Of a stretch of 64,000 nucleotides of DNA, positions 1 through 8,945 are shown in pieces. The DNA lies in contig NZ_CP066149.1 in NCBI RefSeq assembly GCF_023206395.1, forward strand, positions 3,720,001-3,784,000. The letters run 5' to 3'. This stretch comes from Vibrio sp. ED004. GTDB taxonomy: Bacteria; Pseudomonadota; Gammaproteobacteria; Enterobacterales; Vibrionaceae. Position numbers and translations under genes: made by a program. Numbering within the stretch: the first letter of the stretch is position 1; every line of letters starts with the position of its first letter. The notes under the pieces are model-generated. The model saw nothing but the letters and a program-made list of their open reading frames with translations, was not told the DNA's origin and ran no database searches.

Positions 1-2
1 GC

Positions 3-119
3 TTACATAAACAGAGTAGGCATGATGTGTTGGAAGAAGATAAGTGATGCAACACCATTGATCACCACCCAGATCAGATCAAACCGAAGGCTGACCAGCG
101 TACAAACAATCGCAGCTAA
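3..119 (-). other. Open hydrophobic reading frame at the window edge, possible gene remnant
   Basis: On the minus strand, 38 codons are open between a TAA at 120-122 and a TAA at 3-5. The peptide is strongly hydrophobic and ends in ...PTLFM, like the last membrane segment of a membrane protein. There is no ATG near its beginning. A plus-strand frame is also open from base 1 to the TAA at 148-150 but reads less like protein. This could be a decayed membrane-protein tail, or nothing. I do not recognise either frame. Confidence 0.2.
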
Positions 120-183
120 TTACCGCTACCTGCGTGAACTCAAAGCGTAATTTCTTGGTTTAACGTAATATTTTGGTTTCCGT

Positions 184-987
184 CTAATTATTCGGTTTCT
201 CGTTGTATCTAAATGGCTGGGTAATCAACTTATCTAGCCTTTGTTCTTTTCCATCACGTATCTCAGGAACGCCAATGCTTACCTTGTCGTGGCCAAGCTT
301 AGGTTGAGCGCGATAGGTTTTGAACCAAATGTCCCACACCGATAAAAAGAAACCAAAATTCGAATGCGTTTCTTTGACGATCACAGAGTGATGCACTCGA
401 TGCATGTCAGGGGTCACAATCACTTTGCGTAATTGTTTGTCGAACCATAATGACAAACGCCCATTGCTATGGTTGAACATCGCGCTCACATTCAACACCA
501 CTTCGAATATCACGACCGCTAAAGCCGGTACGCCGAGTACAAAAATCAACGCCACTTTAATCAGCATCGATAAGATCATCTCAATCGGGTGGAAGCGCGT
601 GCCTGTCGTTACATCAATATCTAGATCTGCGTGATGAACACGATGAAGTTTCCAAAGTAGCGGAATACGGTGAAAGACAAGATGTTGCGTGTAAATGGCA
701 AGGTCTAACAACACGACACAGAGAAACACGGTGATTTCAAAAGGAAGCGTAATGTTATTAAACAGTCCCCATTGGTTTTGCTCAGCAATCAAAGCCGCTT
801 GAAACGCAGCTACGGGGATTAATATTGCCAATAAAACGCTGTTAACCGCCATCAACGAGAAGTTGTTACCCCAACGAAACCACTTGTTTTGAGTCAGTGT
901 TTTTCGAGGAGCACGGTACTCCCACAATGCACACAAGATGAAAGCGGTGATAAAACAGACAAGGCGAAGTAGCGATGGGTCTTGCAT
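184..987 (-). CDS. Sterol desaturase / fatty acid hydroxylase family membrane protein
   Basis: Integral membrane di-iron oxygenase family protein of 267 residues. Membrane segments occupy roughly the first 110 residues. The family's histidine clusters follow: HLVFH, then HRVHHAD, FNHSN, and HRVHHS near the C-terminus. Family members hydroxylate or desaturate lipids; the substrate cannot be read from sequence. I chose the ATG at 985-987 because AAGGA lies 7 bases before it; a longer start at 1011 has no comparable ribosome site. It is divergent from tapT. The family call is firm and the function is open. Confidence 0.85.
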   Translation of the reverse strand: MQDPSLLRLVCFITAFILCALWEYRAPRKTLTQNKWFRWGNNFSLMAVNSVLLAILIPVAAFQAALIAEQNQWGLFNNITLPFEITVFLCVVLLDLAIYTQHLVFHRIPLLWKLHRVHHADLDIDVTTGTRFHPIEMILSMLIKVALIFVLGVPALAVVIFEVVLNVSAMFNHSNGRLSLWFDKQLRKVIVTPDMHRVHHSVIVKETHSNFGFFLSVWDIWFKTYRAQPKLGHDKVSIGVPEIRDGKEQRLDKLITQPFRYNEKPNN

Positions 988-1065
988 AAGAATTCCTTCT
1001 ATCATTATCAAGCCACTGTAAGTACAATCGTGCCACTTTTCTAGTTCTATCTATCGTTATTGTCC

Positions 1066-1806
1066 ATGAGAATCCACGCTTTCCACCGTTTATACCAACA
1101 CCGTTTATCTCTTTCTACCAAACCGTTTAATGCGCGCGGATGTAAAGTTGTGCGATGTGAGTACTGCAAAATCAAACAAGACAGTTGTATTTGTGAACAC
1201 CAACCAGATATAGATACGAACGTCGCGACCATGTTGATCTTGTCAGACAACGAAATCTTAAAGCCGAGTAACACAGGCCGTTTGATTGTGGACACTGTAA
1301 AAGACAGCCATGTTTACCTTTGGCATCGAACTGAACCCAACGCAGAGATGTTGGATGTACTGAAAGACGACAAGTATCAGCCTGTCATTGTGTTCCCTGA
1401 AGATTACACCGATGACAAAACGCGAGTGGTTCAAGACTTACCACAAATGCGTGACCCAAATAAAAAGCTGCTGCTGATTTTCATCGATGGTAGCTGGCGT
1501 GAAGCAAGACGTATCTTCAGACGCTCGGAATACTTACAAGATTTACCTGTGTTATCGATCGAGCCTGAGTCGGTTTCTCAATACATGATGCGTAAATCAG
1601 ACAACGACCAACATCTATCTACAGCCGAAGTGGCGAGCTTGGTATTAAAACAAGCAGGTGAAGAGCAGGGCGCGAAGACTTTACAGCTTTGGTTTGAAGC
1701 ATTTCGTGAAAGCTACATGCTAAGTAAGACGCGTTATAAGTCAGATCCGACCAAACCTAGCCTGAACGCTTTCATAGAACACAGTAAAAGTGAGACTTCA
1801 CTCTAA
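1066..1806 (+). CDS. tapT: DTW-domain tRNA-uridine aminocarboxypropyltransferase (TapT/YfiP family)
   Basis: Protein of about 246 residues. A cysteine-rich N-terminus (CEYCKIKQDSCIC) probably binds zinc. The signature region IFIDGSWREARRIFRRS carries the family's D-x-W motif. E. coli TapT (YfiP) makes acp3U at position 47 of some tRNAs using S-adenosylmethionine. No strong Shine-Dalgarno is visible before the ATG at 1066, and a TTG lies two codons upstream, so the exact start is uncertain. Family assignment rests on the DTW and cysteine motifs. Confidence 0.85.
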   Translation: MRIHAFHRLYQHRLSLSTKPFNARGCKVVRCEYCKIKQDSCICEHQPDIDTNVATMLILSDNEILKPSNTGRLIVDTVKDSHVYLWHRTEPNAEMLDVLKDDKYQPVIVFPEDYTDDKTRVVQDLPQMRDPNKKLLLIFIDGSWREARRIFRRSEYLQDLPVLSIEPESVSQYMMRKSDNDQHLSTAEVASLVLKQAGEEQGAKTLQLWFEAFRESYMLSKTRYKSDPTKPSLNAFIEHSKSETSL

Positions 1807-1895
1807 CCTTTAACCGCTTTGTGCTGACTTGTTGTTCAAACAGACTCGAACACGAGATAAGTTTGTTATCTATCACGGTTTGTAGGGGGAGTGTT

Positions 1896-1949
1896 ATGGA
1901 TAATGTTCCTCAGTTGTTTTATTTAAAGAATTTATTTGCCCGAATTTAG
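1896..1949 (+). CDS. Possible 17-residue leader peptide upstream of nagK
   Basis: ATG at 1896 is preceded by an unusually good ribosome site (AGGGGGAG, spacer about 4). The frame encodes [17 protein letters not shown] and stops at 1947-1949, 20 bases before the nagK ATG. The strong initiation signal and the closeness to nagK suggest a translated leader or coupling peptide. There are no runs of a single regulatory amino acid as in classic attenuators. This is inference from position and ribosome site only. Confidence 0.35.
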   Translation: MDNVPQLFYLKNLFARI

Positions 1950-1969
1950 GGAAAAATTGGAGAGATTTC

Positions 1970-2878
1970 ATGTATTACGGCTTCGATGTTGGCGGCACAA
2001 AAATTGAGTTTGGTGCATTCAATGAGAAACTTGAGCGAGTAGCAACAGAGCGTGTTCCAACACCAACAGATGATTATCAGTTATTGCTTGATACAATTGC
2101 TGGTTTGGTAAAAAAGTACGATAGCGAACTCTCTTGCGAAGGCAAAATTGGCCTTGGTCTTCCTGGCATGGAAAACGCAGACGACGGCACAATGCTGGTT
2201 GTTAACGTACCTGCTTCAACAGGTAAGCCACTACGTAAAGATTTAGAAGCGCTTATTGGCCGTAGTGTAAAAATCGAGAACGACGCAAACTGTTTCGCGC
2301 TTTCCGAAGCGTGGGATGATGAGCTTAAAGATGAACCATCAGTTGCTGGCCTAATTTTAGGTACTGGCTTCGGTGGTGGTTTAGTTTACGAAGGTAAAGT
2401 GTTCTCTGGTCGTAACCACGTTGCAGGTGAGCTAGGCCATATGCGCCTTCCTATCGATGCATGGTTCCACCTTGGCGATAACGCACCGCTACTAGGCTGT
2501 GGTTGTGGCAAGAAAGGTTGTCTAGACAGTTACCTATCTGGTCGTGGCTTTGAGTTGATTTACGAGCACTACTACGGCGAGAAGAAGAAAGCGATTGAGA
2601 TCATTCAAGCATACAACGAAGGCGAAGCAAAAGCAGCTGAGCACGTTGATCGCTTCATGGAGCTATTGGCTATCTGTTTCGCGAACCTGTTTACTGGTCT
2701 TGACCCACATGTTGTTGCATTGGGTGGCGGTCTTTCAAACTTCGAGCTTATCTACGAAGAGATGCCAAAGCGTGTGCCTAAGTACCTACTGTCTGTAGCG
2801 AAGTGTCCTAAGATCATCAAAGCGAAACACGGTGATTCAGGCGGCGTTCGTGGTGCTGCATTCCTTAACATTAAGTAA
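1970..2878 (+). CDS. nagK: N-acetylglucosamine kinase NagK (ROK family)
   Basis: Phosphorylates N-acetylglucosamine in the cytoplasm to GlcNAc-6-P, feeding amino-sugar catabolism and peptidoglycan recycling. The protein is 302 residues, the usual length. It begins with the ROK phosphate loop DVGGTKIE, has the sugar-binding stretch HVAGELGHM, the glycine-rich GTGFGGG motif, and the zinc cluster CGCGKKGC near residue 190. The ribosome site GGAGAG precedes the ATG. It is monocistronic, with a strong terminator after it. NagK is favoured over other ROK kinases by overall similarity to the E. coli enzyme. Confidence 0.93.
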   Translation: MYYGFDVGGTKIEFGAFNEKLERVATERVPTPTDDYQLLLDTIAGLVKKYDSELSCEGKIGLGLPGMENADDGTMLVVNVPASTGKPLRKDLEALIGRSVKIENDANCFALSEAWDDELKDEPSVAGLILGTGFGGGLVYEGKVFSGRNHVAGELGHMRLPIDAWFHLGDNAPLLGCGCGKKGCLDSYLSGRGFELIYEHYYGEKKKAIEIIQAYNEGEAKAAEHVDRFMELLAICFANLFTGLDPHVVALGGGLSNFELIYEEMPKRVPKYLLSVAKCPKIIKAKHGDSGGVRGAAFLNIK

Positions 2879-2915
2879 TCGCGACTTAACGTTGAGCTAG
2901 TTGAAAAGCATAAAT

Positions 2916-2953
2916 AAAAATGCCGCAATCTCGAAAGAGGTTGCGGCATTTTT
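2916..2953 (+). terminator. Rho-independent terminator after nagK
   Basis: TGCCGCAA and TTGCGGCA form an 8-bp stem (2921-2948), preceded by A-rich and followed by TTTTTT sequence. Confidence 0.9.
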
Positions 2954-3058
2954 TATTGTTTGGTGTTTTGGTTTCTTTAACTCTTAACTAGTAACGCCAA
3001 AACGAAAAGCCTGAAACTAGAGCCTAGAACTAAATACCAAGAAAAAGAGCTAGAGGGC

Positions 3059-3325
3059 TTACTTCTTCTTTTTACCAACACCAAGGTTGTCTTTTTGCTT
3101 CAACGTAAGCTTCGAAAAGCCAAGCTTGCGGAAGTAGTTGTCTTGGTAGTTACGAACCGCTTTCGTATCAGAAATCAACTCAAGCTGTTGCTCAGTTTTA
3201 AGATACTCAGAGATATCGATGCCTTCGGCTGCAGCTACAGCTTCTTGGATCGTGCGGTGTTCTTGCTTAGAAAACAGTAACTCTTTGTCTTCGTCTTTAT
3301 AGGTATACAGAATGGTACGAGCCAT
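3059..3325 (-). CDS. DUF2960 family small protein
   Basis: An 88-residue protein of unknown function, seen mainly in Vibrio and relatives. It starts MARTILYTYK and ends in a basic tail (GVGKKKK). There are no membrane segments or cysteines. I chose the internal ATG at 3323-3325 over one four codons upstream because the family begins MART and AGAGCAT-type ribosome sequence lies just before it. Charged and probably cytosolic; the function is unknown. Confidence 0.8.
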   Translation of the reverse strand: MARTILYTYKDEDKELLFSKQEHRTIQEAVAAAEGIDISEYLKTEQQLELISDTKAVRNYQDNYFRKLGFSKLTLKQKDNLGVGKKKK

Positions 3326-3504
3326 GATGCTCTCCAATAGGATTATTACTTTCGCGCACTCTACATAAAAACAGTACGTGGCTCAAGGTTATGATAAAAA
3401 ATCTTGAAATATTAGCGATATCAATAAAGCGTGCAGTAAGTCGCAAAAATATTTTATGGTACACTATGTACAATTTATATGTTTGATCGGCTTAAATCTA
3501 ATTT

Positions 3505-3675
3505 ATGATCAATGCGCTTTACCCTCAGATTATGGGAATCATCACTCGAATTCAAAACTATCCTGGAATCAAAGGATTAGAAGAAGTCGACGCGCGAGTA
3601 AGAAAGATATGCCGTGACCATAATCCAACCGTTTCCCGAGTCTATTGCGCTTTTTCTGAAGGCGTACAAAAGTGA
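3505..3675 (+). CDS. Possible 56-codon ORF overlapping the start of the diguanylate cyclase gene
   Basis: An ATG-initiated frame (second ATG at 3532) runs 56 codons to TGA at 3673-3675, overlapping the first 62 bases of the downstream gene in another frame. Its composition (KGLEEVDARVRKICRDHN) is protein-like. It may be a small upstream gene coupled to the diguanylate cyclase, or a chance open frame. The GTG start of the next gene also sits inside an ATG-CCG-TGA mini-ORF at 3609. No strong ribosome site was found. Confidence 0.25.
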   Translation: MINALYPQIMGIITRIQNYPGIKGLEEVDARVRKICRDHNPTVSRVYCAFSEGVQK

Positions 3676-5716
3676 TCGCCAAGACAATCTACTTGATGCT
3701 GTCGAACATTATAAAACCTGCCTAAATGCAACCCAACCAGAAGAAGTTCAACTCACTGTTTTCGTCAATGGTCTATTGGCGTCGGTTTATAACGACTGTG
3801 GCGACTACCAATCGGCTTATGCGTGTTATGCAAAGACGTTAGAGAACTTACATCTTGTTGATGACAACATTCGAGCGCTCATCTACTGCAACCTAAGTGA
3901 CATGCATTTGAGCTTAGGGAAGTTCGAAGAAGCCAAACAATATGCACGTAAAGCGGTAACGTCATCTCAGAATGCTAACCGCCAGTTAGATTGTGCGGTG
4001 AGCTACCTTAACCTCGCTTATGGTTGTGCGTATACCGGAGAGTTTGACCAAGCGATTCGAGCAATCGCTGAAGCGAAGAAGATAGCCGAGTTACTCTCAA
4101 GCAATAGAACGTTCGCACTGTGTCACGGATACCTAGCCCAAACTATGGTTCAGCAAGGTAGGGTTCAACAAGATGAAGTTCAACAGGGCGGTTTTACTCC
4201 AAGTGATGTGCTTGATGCGTTCTATCAAGCGGAACAGTATTTCCTGAAAATCAACGACGACCATAATCGAATGGAAAACTTGGTGTGTTGGTTTCGATAT
4301 TTGGTGGAAATAGGAGAGCTTGAACAAGCTCAAGAGCGATGCCTTTTCCTAGAGCAGAACTTTGAGCTCAAAAACAGTTACCACTTCTACAGTATTTACG
4401 CGAAGACCAAGGCGAAAATCTTTCACCATCGACAAGATTGTAATGGTCTCGCATCACTGCAAACAGAACATATTGAGCTTTCAGAAAAATACCTCAAGGC
4501 TTACGAACGCAAACAAAGCGATCGTATTTTGCAAAGCGTGGATACTTTAAGAGACAAGCAACAGCACGAAGTGTTTACCCAAATGCAAAAGTACATGGGC
4601 GCGATTACCGATATCGGTCAGTTCATTGCTACCGCTCCAGACCTTTATAGCGTGCTTCCTGAAATCCTAAGTAAGATAAACACGATTCTGCCGACGTTCG
4701 AATTCGGTATTGCGCTGTACGATGACGAGTCCGACATACTCGACTATCAGTATTTTGTCGATACTCAAGGTTTGGTACAAAACCTTAAGGTCACTTGCCA
4801 AGATAACCAAACCGTCGGTACTTATGTGATTCGTAAGCGCGCGACCGTGCATTTGAACAGCGTCACCGATGATGCATTAGAGCCCTATGTCGACAAGGCC
4901 TCACGTAAAGACGATGACTTGGTGGTTGTCAAAGACAAGCCAGATACCAACTCCATCATTCTGACGCCGATCATTCTCAATGAACGAGTAATAGGGCTGT
5001 TGTCCGTACAGCATCATTTACCCAATCAGTACCAACAACACCATTGTCAGTTAATCGAGCATTTGGCGAGTTTTATTGCCGTGTCGCTTGAAAATCAAAA
5101 GCAACGACAGCGCTTAGAGAGTGTCAATCAAACGCTTGAGGTGTTGAGCACGACAGACCCATTAACGGGTTTATCGAATCGATATCGACTCGACAAAATT
5201 ACACCTGTGTTGATTCGTAATGCTTATACGCACAAACGGTCACTTGCAGTATTGATGATTGATATTGATGAGTACAAAGCCTACAACGACTTTCACGGTC
5301 ACTTACAAGGAGATGAAGCGCTTCGTATTCTTAGTCGTTTACTGAGAAGTACATTCTCGACCAAGAACGATTACTTGTTCCGATATGGCGGGGATGAGTT
5401 TATGGCAATCTGCTTTGGTCAAAGTAGCGAAGATATCGAAGAGAAAGTCGTTACGCTTAGAGATACCTTGTCTGAGTTGGCGTTAGTTAGCCCAAAAGCG
5501 ATCAGAGCCAAGCAGCTTACCTTATCAATCGGCGGGGTAAACGTTGAGCTTGTTAGCGACAACGTCGACAGCAACTTCAAAATGATCTGTGACATCGCAG
5601 ACAAGCAACTGTACCGAGTAAAAGAAAGTGGCCGTAACAATTATAATCTAATCGACTGTTATCTGAATAACTGCGACTTAGCCAATTGTCCGTTAGATAA
5701 GCCAACGGTCGTTTAA
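3614..5716 (+). CDS. TPR-GAF-GGDEF diguanylate cyclase
   Basis: Predicted soluble c-di-GMP synthase of 700 residues with a GTG start. Residues 1-290 form TPR-like helical repeats. A short linker leads to a GAF sensor domain (about 335-500). The GGDEF domain carries DPLTGLSNR and an intact GGDEF active site near 592-596. The inhibitory RxxD site expected five residues before GGDEF is absent (TKND), so product inhibition is probably lacking. Three 15-base tandem repeats (4148-4192) encode VQQGR-VQQDE-VQQGG inside the TPR region. It has no signal peptide or membrane segment. It is monocistronic apart from a possible small ORF at its start; the ligand is unknown. Confidence 0.9.
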   Translation: MTIIQPFPESIALFLKAYKSDRQDNLLDAVEHYKTCLNATQPEEVQLTVFVNGLLASVYNDCGDYQSAYACYAKTLENLHLVDDNIRALIYCNLSDMHLSLGKFEEAKQYARKAVTSSQNANRQLDCAVSYLNLAYGCAYTGEFDQAIRAIAEAKKIAELLSSNRTFALCHGYLAQTMVQQGRVQQDEVQQGGFTPSDVLDAFYQAEQYFLKINDDHNRMENLVCWFRYLVEIGELEQAQERCLFLEQNFELKNSYHFYSIYAKTKAKIFHHRQDCNGLASLQTEHIELSEKYLKAYERKQSDRILQSVDTLRDKQQHEVFTQMQKYMGAITDIGQFIATAPDLYSVLPEILSKINTILPTFEFGIALYDDESDILDYQYFVDTQGLVQNLKVTCQDNQTVGTYVIRKRATVHLNSVTDDALEPYVDKASRKDDDLVVVKDKPDTNSIILTPIILNERVIGLLSVQHHLPNQYQQHHCQLIEHLASFIAVSLENQKQRQRLESVNQTLEVLSTTDPLTGLSNRYRLDKITPVLIRNAYTHKRSLAVLMIDIDEYKAYNDFHGHLQGDEALRILSRLLRSTFSTKNDYLFRYGGDEFMAICFGQSSEDIEEKVVTLRDTLSELALVSPKAIRAKQLTLSIGGVNVELVSDNVDSNFKMICDIADKQLYRVKESGRNNYNLIDCYLNNCDLANCPLDKPTVV
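4148..4192 (+). repeat. Three 15-bp in-frame tandem repeats
   Basis: Units at 4148-4162, 4163-4177 and 4178-4192 each begin GTTCARCA and encode VQQ-x-x. Being a multiple of three, copy-number change would keep the frame. Confidence 0.75.
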
Positions 5717-5760
5717 GCTACTCGGTATATCAATCTAGTTTTTCAGTACGAACCAAAAAA

Positions 5761-5798
5761 GAAGCCCGCTTATATTTAATATAAGTGGGCTTCGTCTT
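5761..5798. terminator. Bidirectional terminator between the cyclase and moeA genes
   Basis: GAAGCCCGCTTATAT pairs with ATATAAGTGGGCTTC around a TTA loop (one mismatch). It is flanked by AAAAAA on the left and T-rich sequence on the right, so it serves both convergent genes. Confidence 0.85.
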
Positions 5799-5836
5799 TT
5801 TCTTGGCAAGCTATGTTAAATCAAGGATGTGCAAAA

Positions 5837-7654
5837 TCAAACACGACCTTGCAATGGAATGATCGTCACTCTTTCACCGACTTTGACAGTATCAACCGCT
5901 GGTGAGATTTCGATTAAGCAGTTTGCTTCGCTCATTGAACGTAGAATACCTGAACCTTGTTTACCCGTCGTCTTCACTTCAAGCACACCAGATTCGTTCA
6001 TTGAGAACACACCACGGCTGAACTCAGTACGACCTTGGCGAGAACGTAATTGTTCTGTAGCAATCGCATTCGCTTTCACTGGTGTCCAGTTCGTTTGACC
6101 TTGCAGCTTACGAATTGCAGGCTCAACAAAGTTAATGAACGACACCATCACAGCAACTGGGTTACCCGGTAAGCCGAAGAAAGGTTTATCTTCAATTTTA
6201 CCGTAAGCAAGAGGGCGACCCGGGCGCATGTTGATACGCCAGAAATTAATCTCACCCAACTTGTCCAACGCAAGTTTGATGTAGTCAGCATCACCAACAG
6301 ACACACCACCAGACGTCAGAACCATATCAGTTTCTAAAGAAGCCGCGTGAAGTACATCCATCATCTTCTGTTCGTCATCTTCAATGATGCCGTAATCGAC
6401 GATGTCACAACCTAGCTTTTGAAGCATACCGATAATAGTAAAACGGTTTGAATCGTAGATAGAGTTTGGCTTCTGCTCGCTACCAGGTGCTTGAACTTCA
6501 TCACCCGTCGAGAACACGCCCACTTTCATTTTACGGAGAACAGGGCAGGTACCGAAACCCAGTGACGCCATCATCCCCATTTCTGGTGCTTCGATTCGTG
6601 TGCCACGCGTAAAGACAGGTTGACCGATCTCGAGGTCTTCACCCGCCATACGGACATTTTGTCCTACTGAAATTTTCGCATCTGGGAAACTAACTGTGCC
6701 GCCTTCTTGAACGGCTTGCTCACGCATCACAACCACATCAACACCTTCAGGCATTGGCGCGCCAGTCATGATCTTAACGGCTTCACCTTGTTGAACGGTT
6801 TGGTCGTAGCAGTGACCAGCCATCACTTCGGCAACAACACGGTAGCTATCTAGCTCTAAATCTTCACCACGAATGGCATAGCCGTCCATCGCAGAGTTAG
6901 TGTTCTGAGGCACGTTGATTGGTGAGATAACATCTTCAGCCAATACACGACCATAGCCTTGCTCTAACGCAACAGATTCAATCAGCTCTAGTGCATCAAT
7001 GCTATCAACAATCTTTTGTTGGCCTTGAGTCACCGTTAGGCCGGCTGGAGAGAAAGAGTCACAACACACAACTGGCGTATTGTCTTTTGATGATGCACAC
7101 GTAGCGACTTTACTTGTTTTCGAAGCAGGGTCGAACGATTGAACATAGTCGATGATGAAATCACGAATCGCGTCTAAGTCGCTGATCGCCATTTGTGGCA
7201 GGTCGGATTCAACTTTGCTGTCCGCAGCGATAGCAATGATGTTGTCATCGTTTGGATAAAGCCAAGGTTTGCCCACTTCGTCGCGGTGAAGCTCAATCTT
7301 AGGGAAGGCGATGTTCTTGCAGCCTTCAACCAAAATTAAATCGAGCGTGTTGGTATCAAAACGTGTAAGCAGATAATCAAAGTCTACTTCGGCTTCTGGC
7401 GTTTCTGTCATCATCACGTGACGGTTACGTGAAGCGATCAGCATTTGATTTGCGCCAGCTTTACGCAGGCGGTAGCTGTCTTTACCCGGCGTATCTACAT
7501 CGAAATCGTGGTGAGCATGTTTAAGAACACCCACTTTCAAACCGGCGTTGGTAAGCAAAGGCAGTAACGCTTCAAGTACGGTAGTTTTGCCTGTACCGCT
7601 GTAGGCAGCAAAACCCAATAAGGGAAGGTTAGGGCGTTTTTTTGAATCTTTCAT
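5837..7654 (-). CDS. MobB-MoeA fusion: molybdenum cofactor insertion and guanylation adaptor
   Basis: A 605-residue fusion. Residues 1-165 are MobB-like, with the P-loop AYSGTGKTT, the KHAHHDFDVDTPGKDSYR stretch and ILVEG; MobB binds GTP and assists MobA. After a linker (about 165-200), residues 200-605 are MoeA, which inserts molybdate or tungstate into adenylated molybdopterin. MoeA motifs include SAMDGYA, TGAPMPEG, SGGVSVGD and LPGNPVA. The start codon overlaps the mobA stop as TAATG, indicating coupling. It ends the tup-mob operon, whose context points to cofactor supply for the formate dehydrogenase of this window. Such fusions are known in Vibrio and relatives. Confidence 0.93.
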   Translation of the reverse strand: MKDSKKRPNLPLLGFAAYSGTGKTTVLEALLPLLTNAGLKVGVLKHAHHDFDVDTPGKDSYRLRKAGANQMLIASRNRHVMMTETPEAEVDFDYLLTRFDTNTLDLILVEGCKNIAFPKIELHRDEVGKPWLYPNDDNIIAIAADSKVESDLPQMAISDLDAIRDFIIDYVQSFDPASKTSKVATCASSKDNTPVVCCDSFSPAGLTVTQGQQKIVDSIDALELIESVALEQGYGRVLAEDVISPINVPQNTNSAMDGYAIRGEDLELDSYRVVAEVMAGHCYDQTVQQGEAVKIMTGAPMPEGVDVVVMREQAVQEGGTVSFPDAKISVGQNVRMAGEDLEIGQPVFTRGTRIEAPEMGMMASLGFGTCPVLRKMKVGVFSTGDEVQAPGSEQKPNSIYDSNRFTIIGMLQKLGCDIVDYGIIEDDEQKMMDVLHAASLETDMVLTSGGVSVGDADYIKLALDKLGEINFWRINMRPGRPLAYGKIEDKPFFGLPGNPVAVMVSFINFVEPAIRKLQGQTNWTPVKANAIATEQLRSRQGRTEFSRGVFSMNESGVLEVKTTGKQGSGILRSMSEANCLIEISPAVDTVKVGERVTIIPLQGRV

Positions 7655-8238
7655 TATTGAAGCGTTCCGAATTGGGTGAGTTCTTCTGGTGTATTGAGAT
7701 TTACAAAGCAGTTTGGCGCGTCGCTAAAATCGACGTACTCAGTCACACACTCTTTGTACAGCAAGATGATCTTGCGGTCGCCACGTTCTAAAAAGGCTTC
7801 TAACTTTGGAAGTACACGCTTGTGAAATAGGGTAAACACAGGCTGTTTATATTCACCATCGTGAGCCACAAGAATATCGCTGTCTTCTTTTACCGCAGCG
7901 CAAAAACGCTCGACAAGGTCGTCACTGATTTGAGGGCTGTCGCAAGGAACAAAGCCAACCCAATCTGTCGCCGCGTTTTTAAGGCCAGCGTGAATACCAC
8001 CCAAAGGACCTGGGTAATCAGGGAATGAATCGGAAACAACCGGAGCGAATGCTTGGTAACTGTCTAAGTTACGGTTGGCATTGATGGTGATGCTGACATC
8101 TTGTTGTGACAGCTTGTCTATAACGTATTGAATAAGCGGGGAACCGTTGAGCTCAACGAGTCCTTTATCTTTTCCGCCCATACGGCTGGCTTGTCCGCCA
8201 GCCAAAATAACCCAACTAGTTTGCGTTGGAAGCAACAT
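7654..8238 (-). CDS. mobA: Molybdenum cofactor guanylyltransferase MobA
   Basis: Transfers GMP from GTP to molybdopterin, giving the guanine dinucleotide cofactor used by DMSO-reductase-family enzymes such as formate dehydrogenase. The protein is 194 residues. The N-terminal nucleotide-binding motif [16 protein letters not shown] is intact, followed by GPLGGI and FVPCDSP with the metal-binding aspartate. The C-terminus has [10 protein letters not shown], typical of the family. It overlaps tupC by 23 bases and moeA by one base, so it is translated as part of the operon. Confidence 0.93.
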   Translation of the reverse strand: MLLPTQTSWVILAGGQASRMGGKDKGLVELNGSPLIQYVIDKLSQQDVSITINANRNLDSYQAFAPVVSDSFPDYPGPLGGIHAGLKNAATDWVGFVPCDSPQISDDLVERFCAAVKEDSDILVAHDGEYKQPVFTLFHKRVLPKLEAFLERGDRKIILLYKECVTEYVDFSDAPNCFVNLNTPEELTQFGTLQ

Positions 8239-8935
8239 AAATATTCTCTTGTGCTTTGTTCTTTTTAATTACTTGCAGAAGCGGTGATTCGGTCAAGGTA
8301 TTGTCTTTGATCCACCACTGCTTCTTGCACAAATCGGTTAACGCGTTGGTTTGGTGACTGGTAATGACTAAACTCGCGCCTCTCTGAAGAAGATCTTCGG
8401 CCATAATCACCAATCTTTCAATAGATTCTTTGTCTAAAGAAGCACTTGGTTCGTCCATCAGCAAGATTGAAGGCTTAAGAATCCAAGCTCTTGCCATTGC
8501 TACGCGTTGACGCTCACCACCAGACAGCACGGAAATGTGCTCGTCTGCTAGGGTTTCTAAACCTACCATCCTCAAAGCATTAATTATTTGAGCTCGCTTA
8601 TCTTTTTGGCTCTCTTTGTTAAAGCGAATGCCATAAGCGACATTTTGGTACACAGAGCCATCAAATAGGTAAGGGGTTTGATGAAGATAGATGATGTCTT
8701 TGAATTTTAGCCTAGGAAACAGGTTGTGTTGCCAACTTTGTGTTGGGCATTGAATACGGCCAGAGCTTGGTTTGATCAAACCTGACAAGATTTTAAGTAG
8801 GGTTGTTTTGCCAACACCGTTGTCACCCTTCAGATAAATAGCGTCGTTAGGGCCGATCGACAGCTCAGGGATATGGAACAAAACACGCTCTTTGTAGCGC
8901 ATTGAAATTTGCTGCGTTGTTATTTTTATACTCAT
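8216..8935 (-). CDS. tupC: Tungstate/molybdate ABC transporter ATPase (TupC-like)
   Basis: ATPase of an oxyanion importer, 239 residues. Walker A is GDNGVGKTT, the signature is LSGGERQR, Walker B is ILLMDEPSA, and the switch histidine is in VITSHQ. It lacks the C-terminal molybdate-binding (TOBE) domain of ModC, as expected for Tup systems. It follows tupB after 10 bases and overlaps mobA. Tungstate rather than molybdate is inferred from the TupA/TupB types. Confidence 0.85.
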   Translation of the reverse strand: MSIKITTQQISMRYKERVLFHIPELSIGPNDAIYLKGDNGVGKTTLLKILSGLIKPSSGRIQCPTQSWQHNLFPRLKFKDIIYLHQTPYLFDGSVYQNVAYGIRFNKESQKDKRAQIINALRMVGLETLADEHISVLSGGERQRVAMARAWILKPSILLMDEPSASLDKESIERLVIMAEDLLQRGASLVITSHQTNALTDLCKKQWWIKDNTLTESPLLQVIKKNKAQENIYVASNAN

Positions 8936-8945
8936 GACAGCGTTC

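Noticed and set aside
1..150. Plus-strand open frame ending at 148-150 as the tail of a gene
   Set aside because: Its composition is not protein-like and nothing is recognisable; the minus-strand hydrophobic frame is slightly better but is also unproved.
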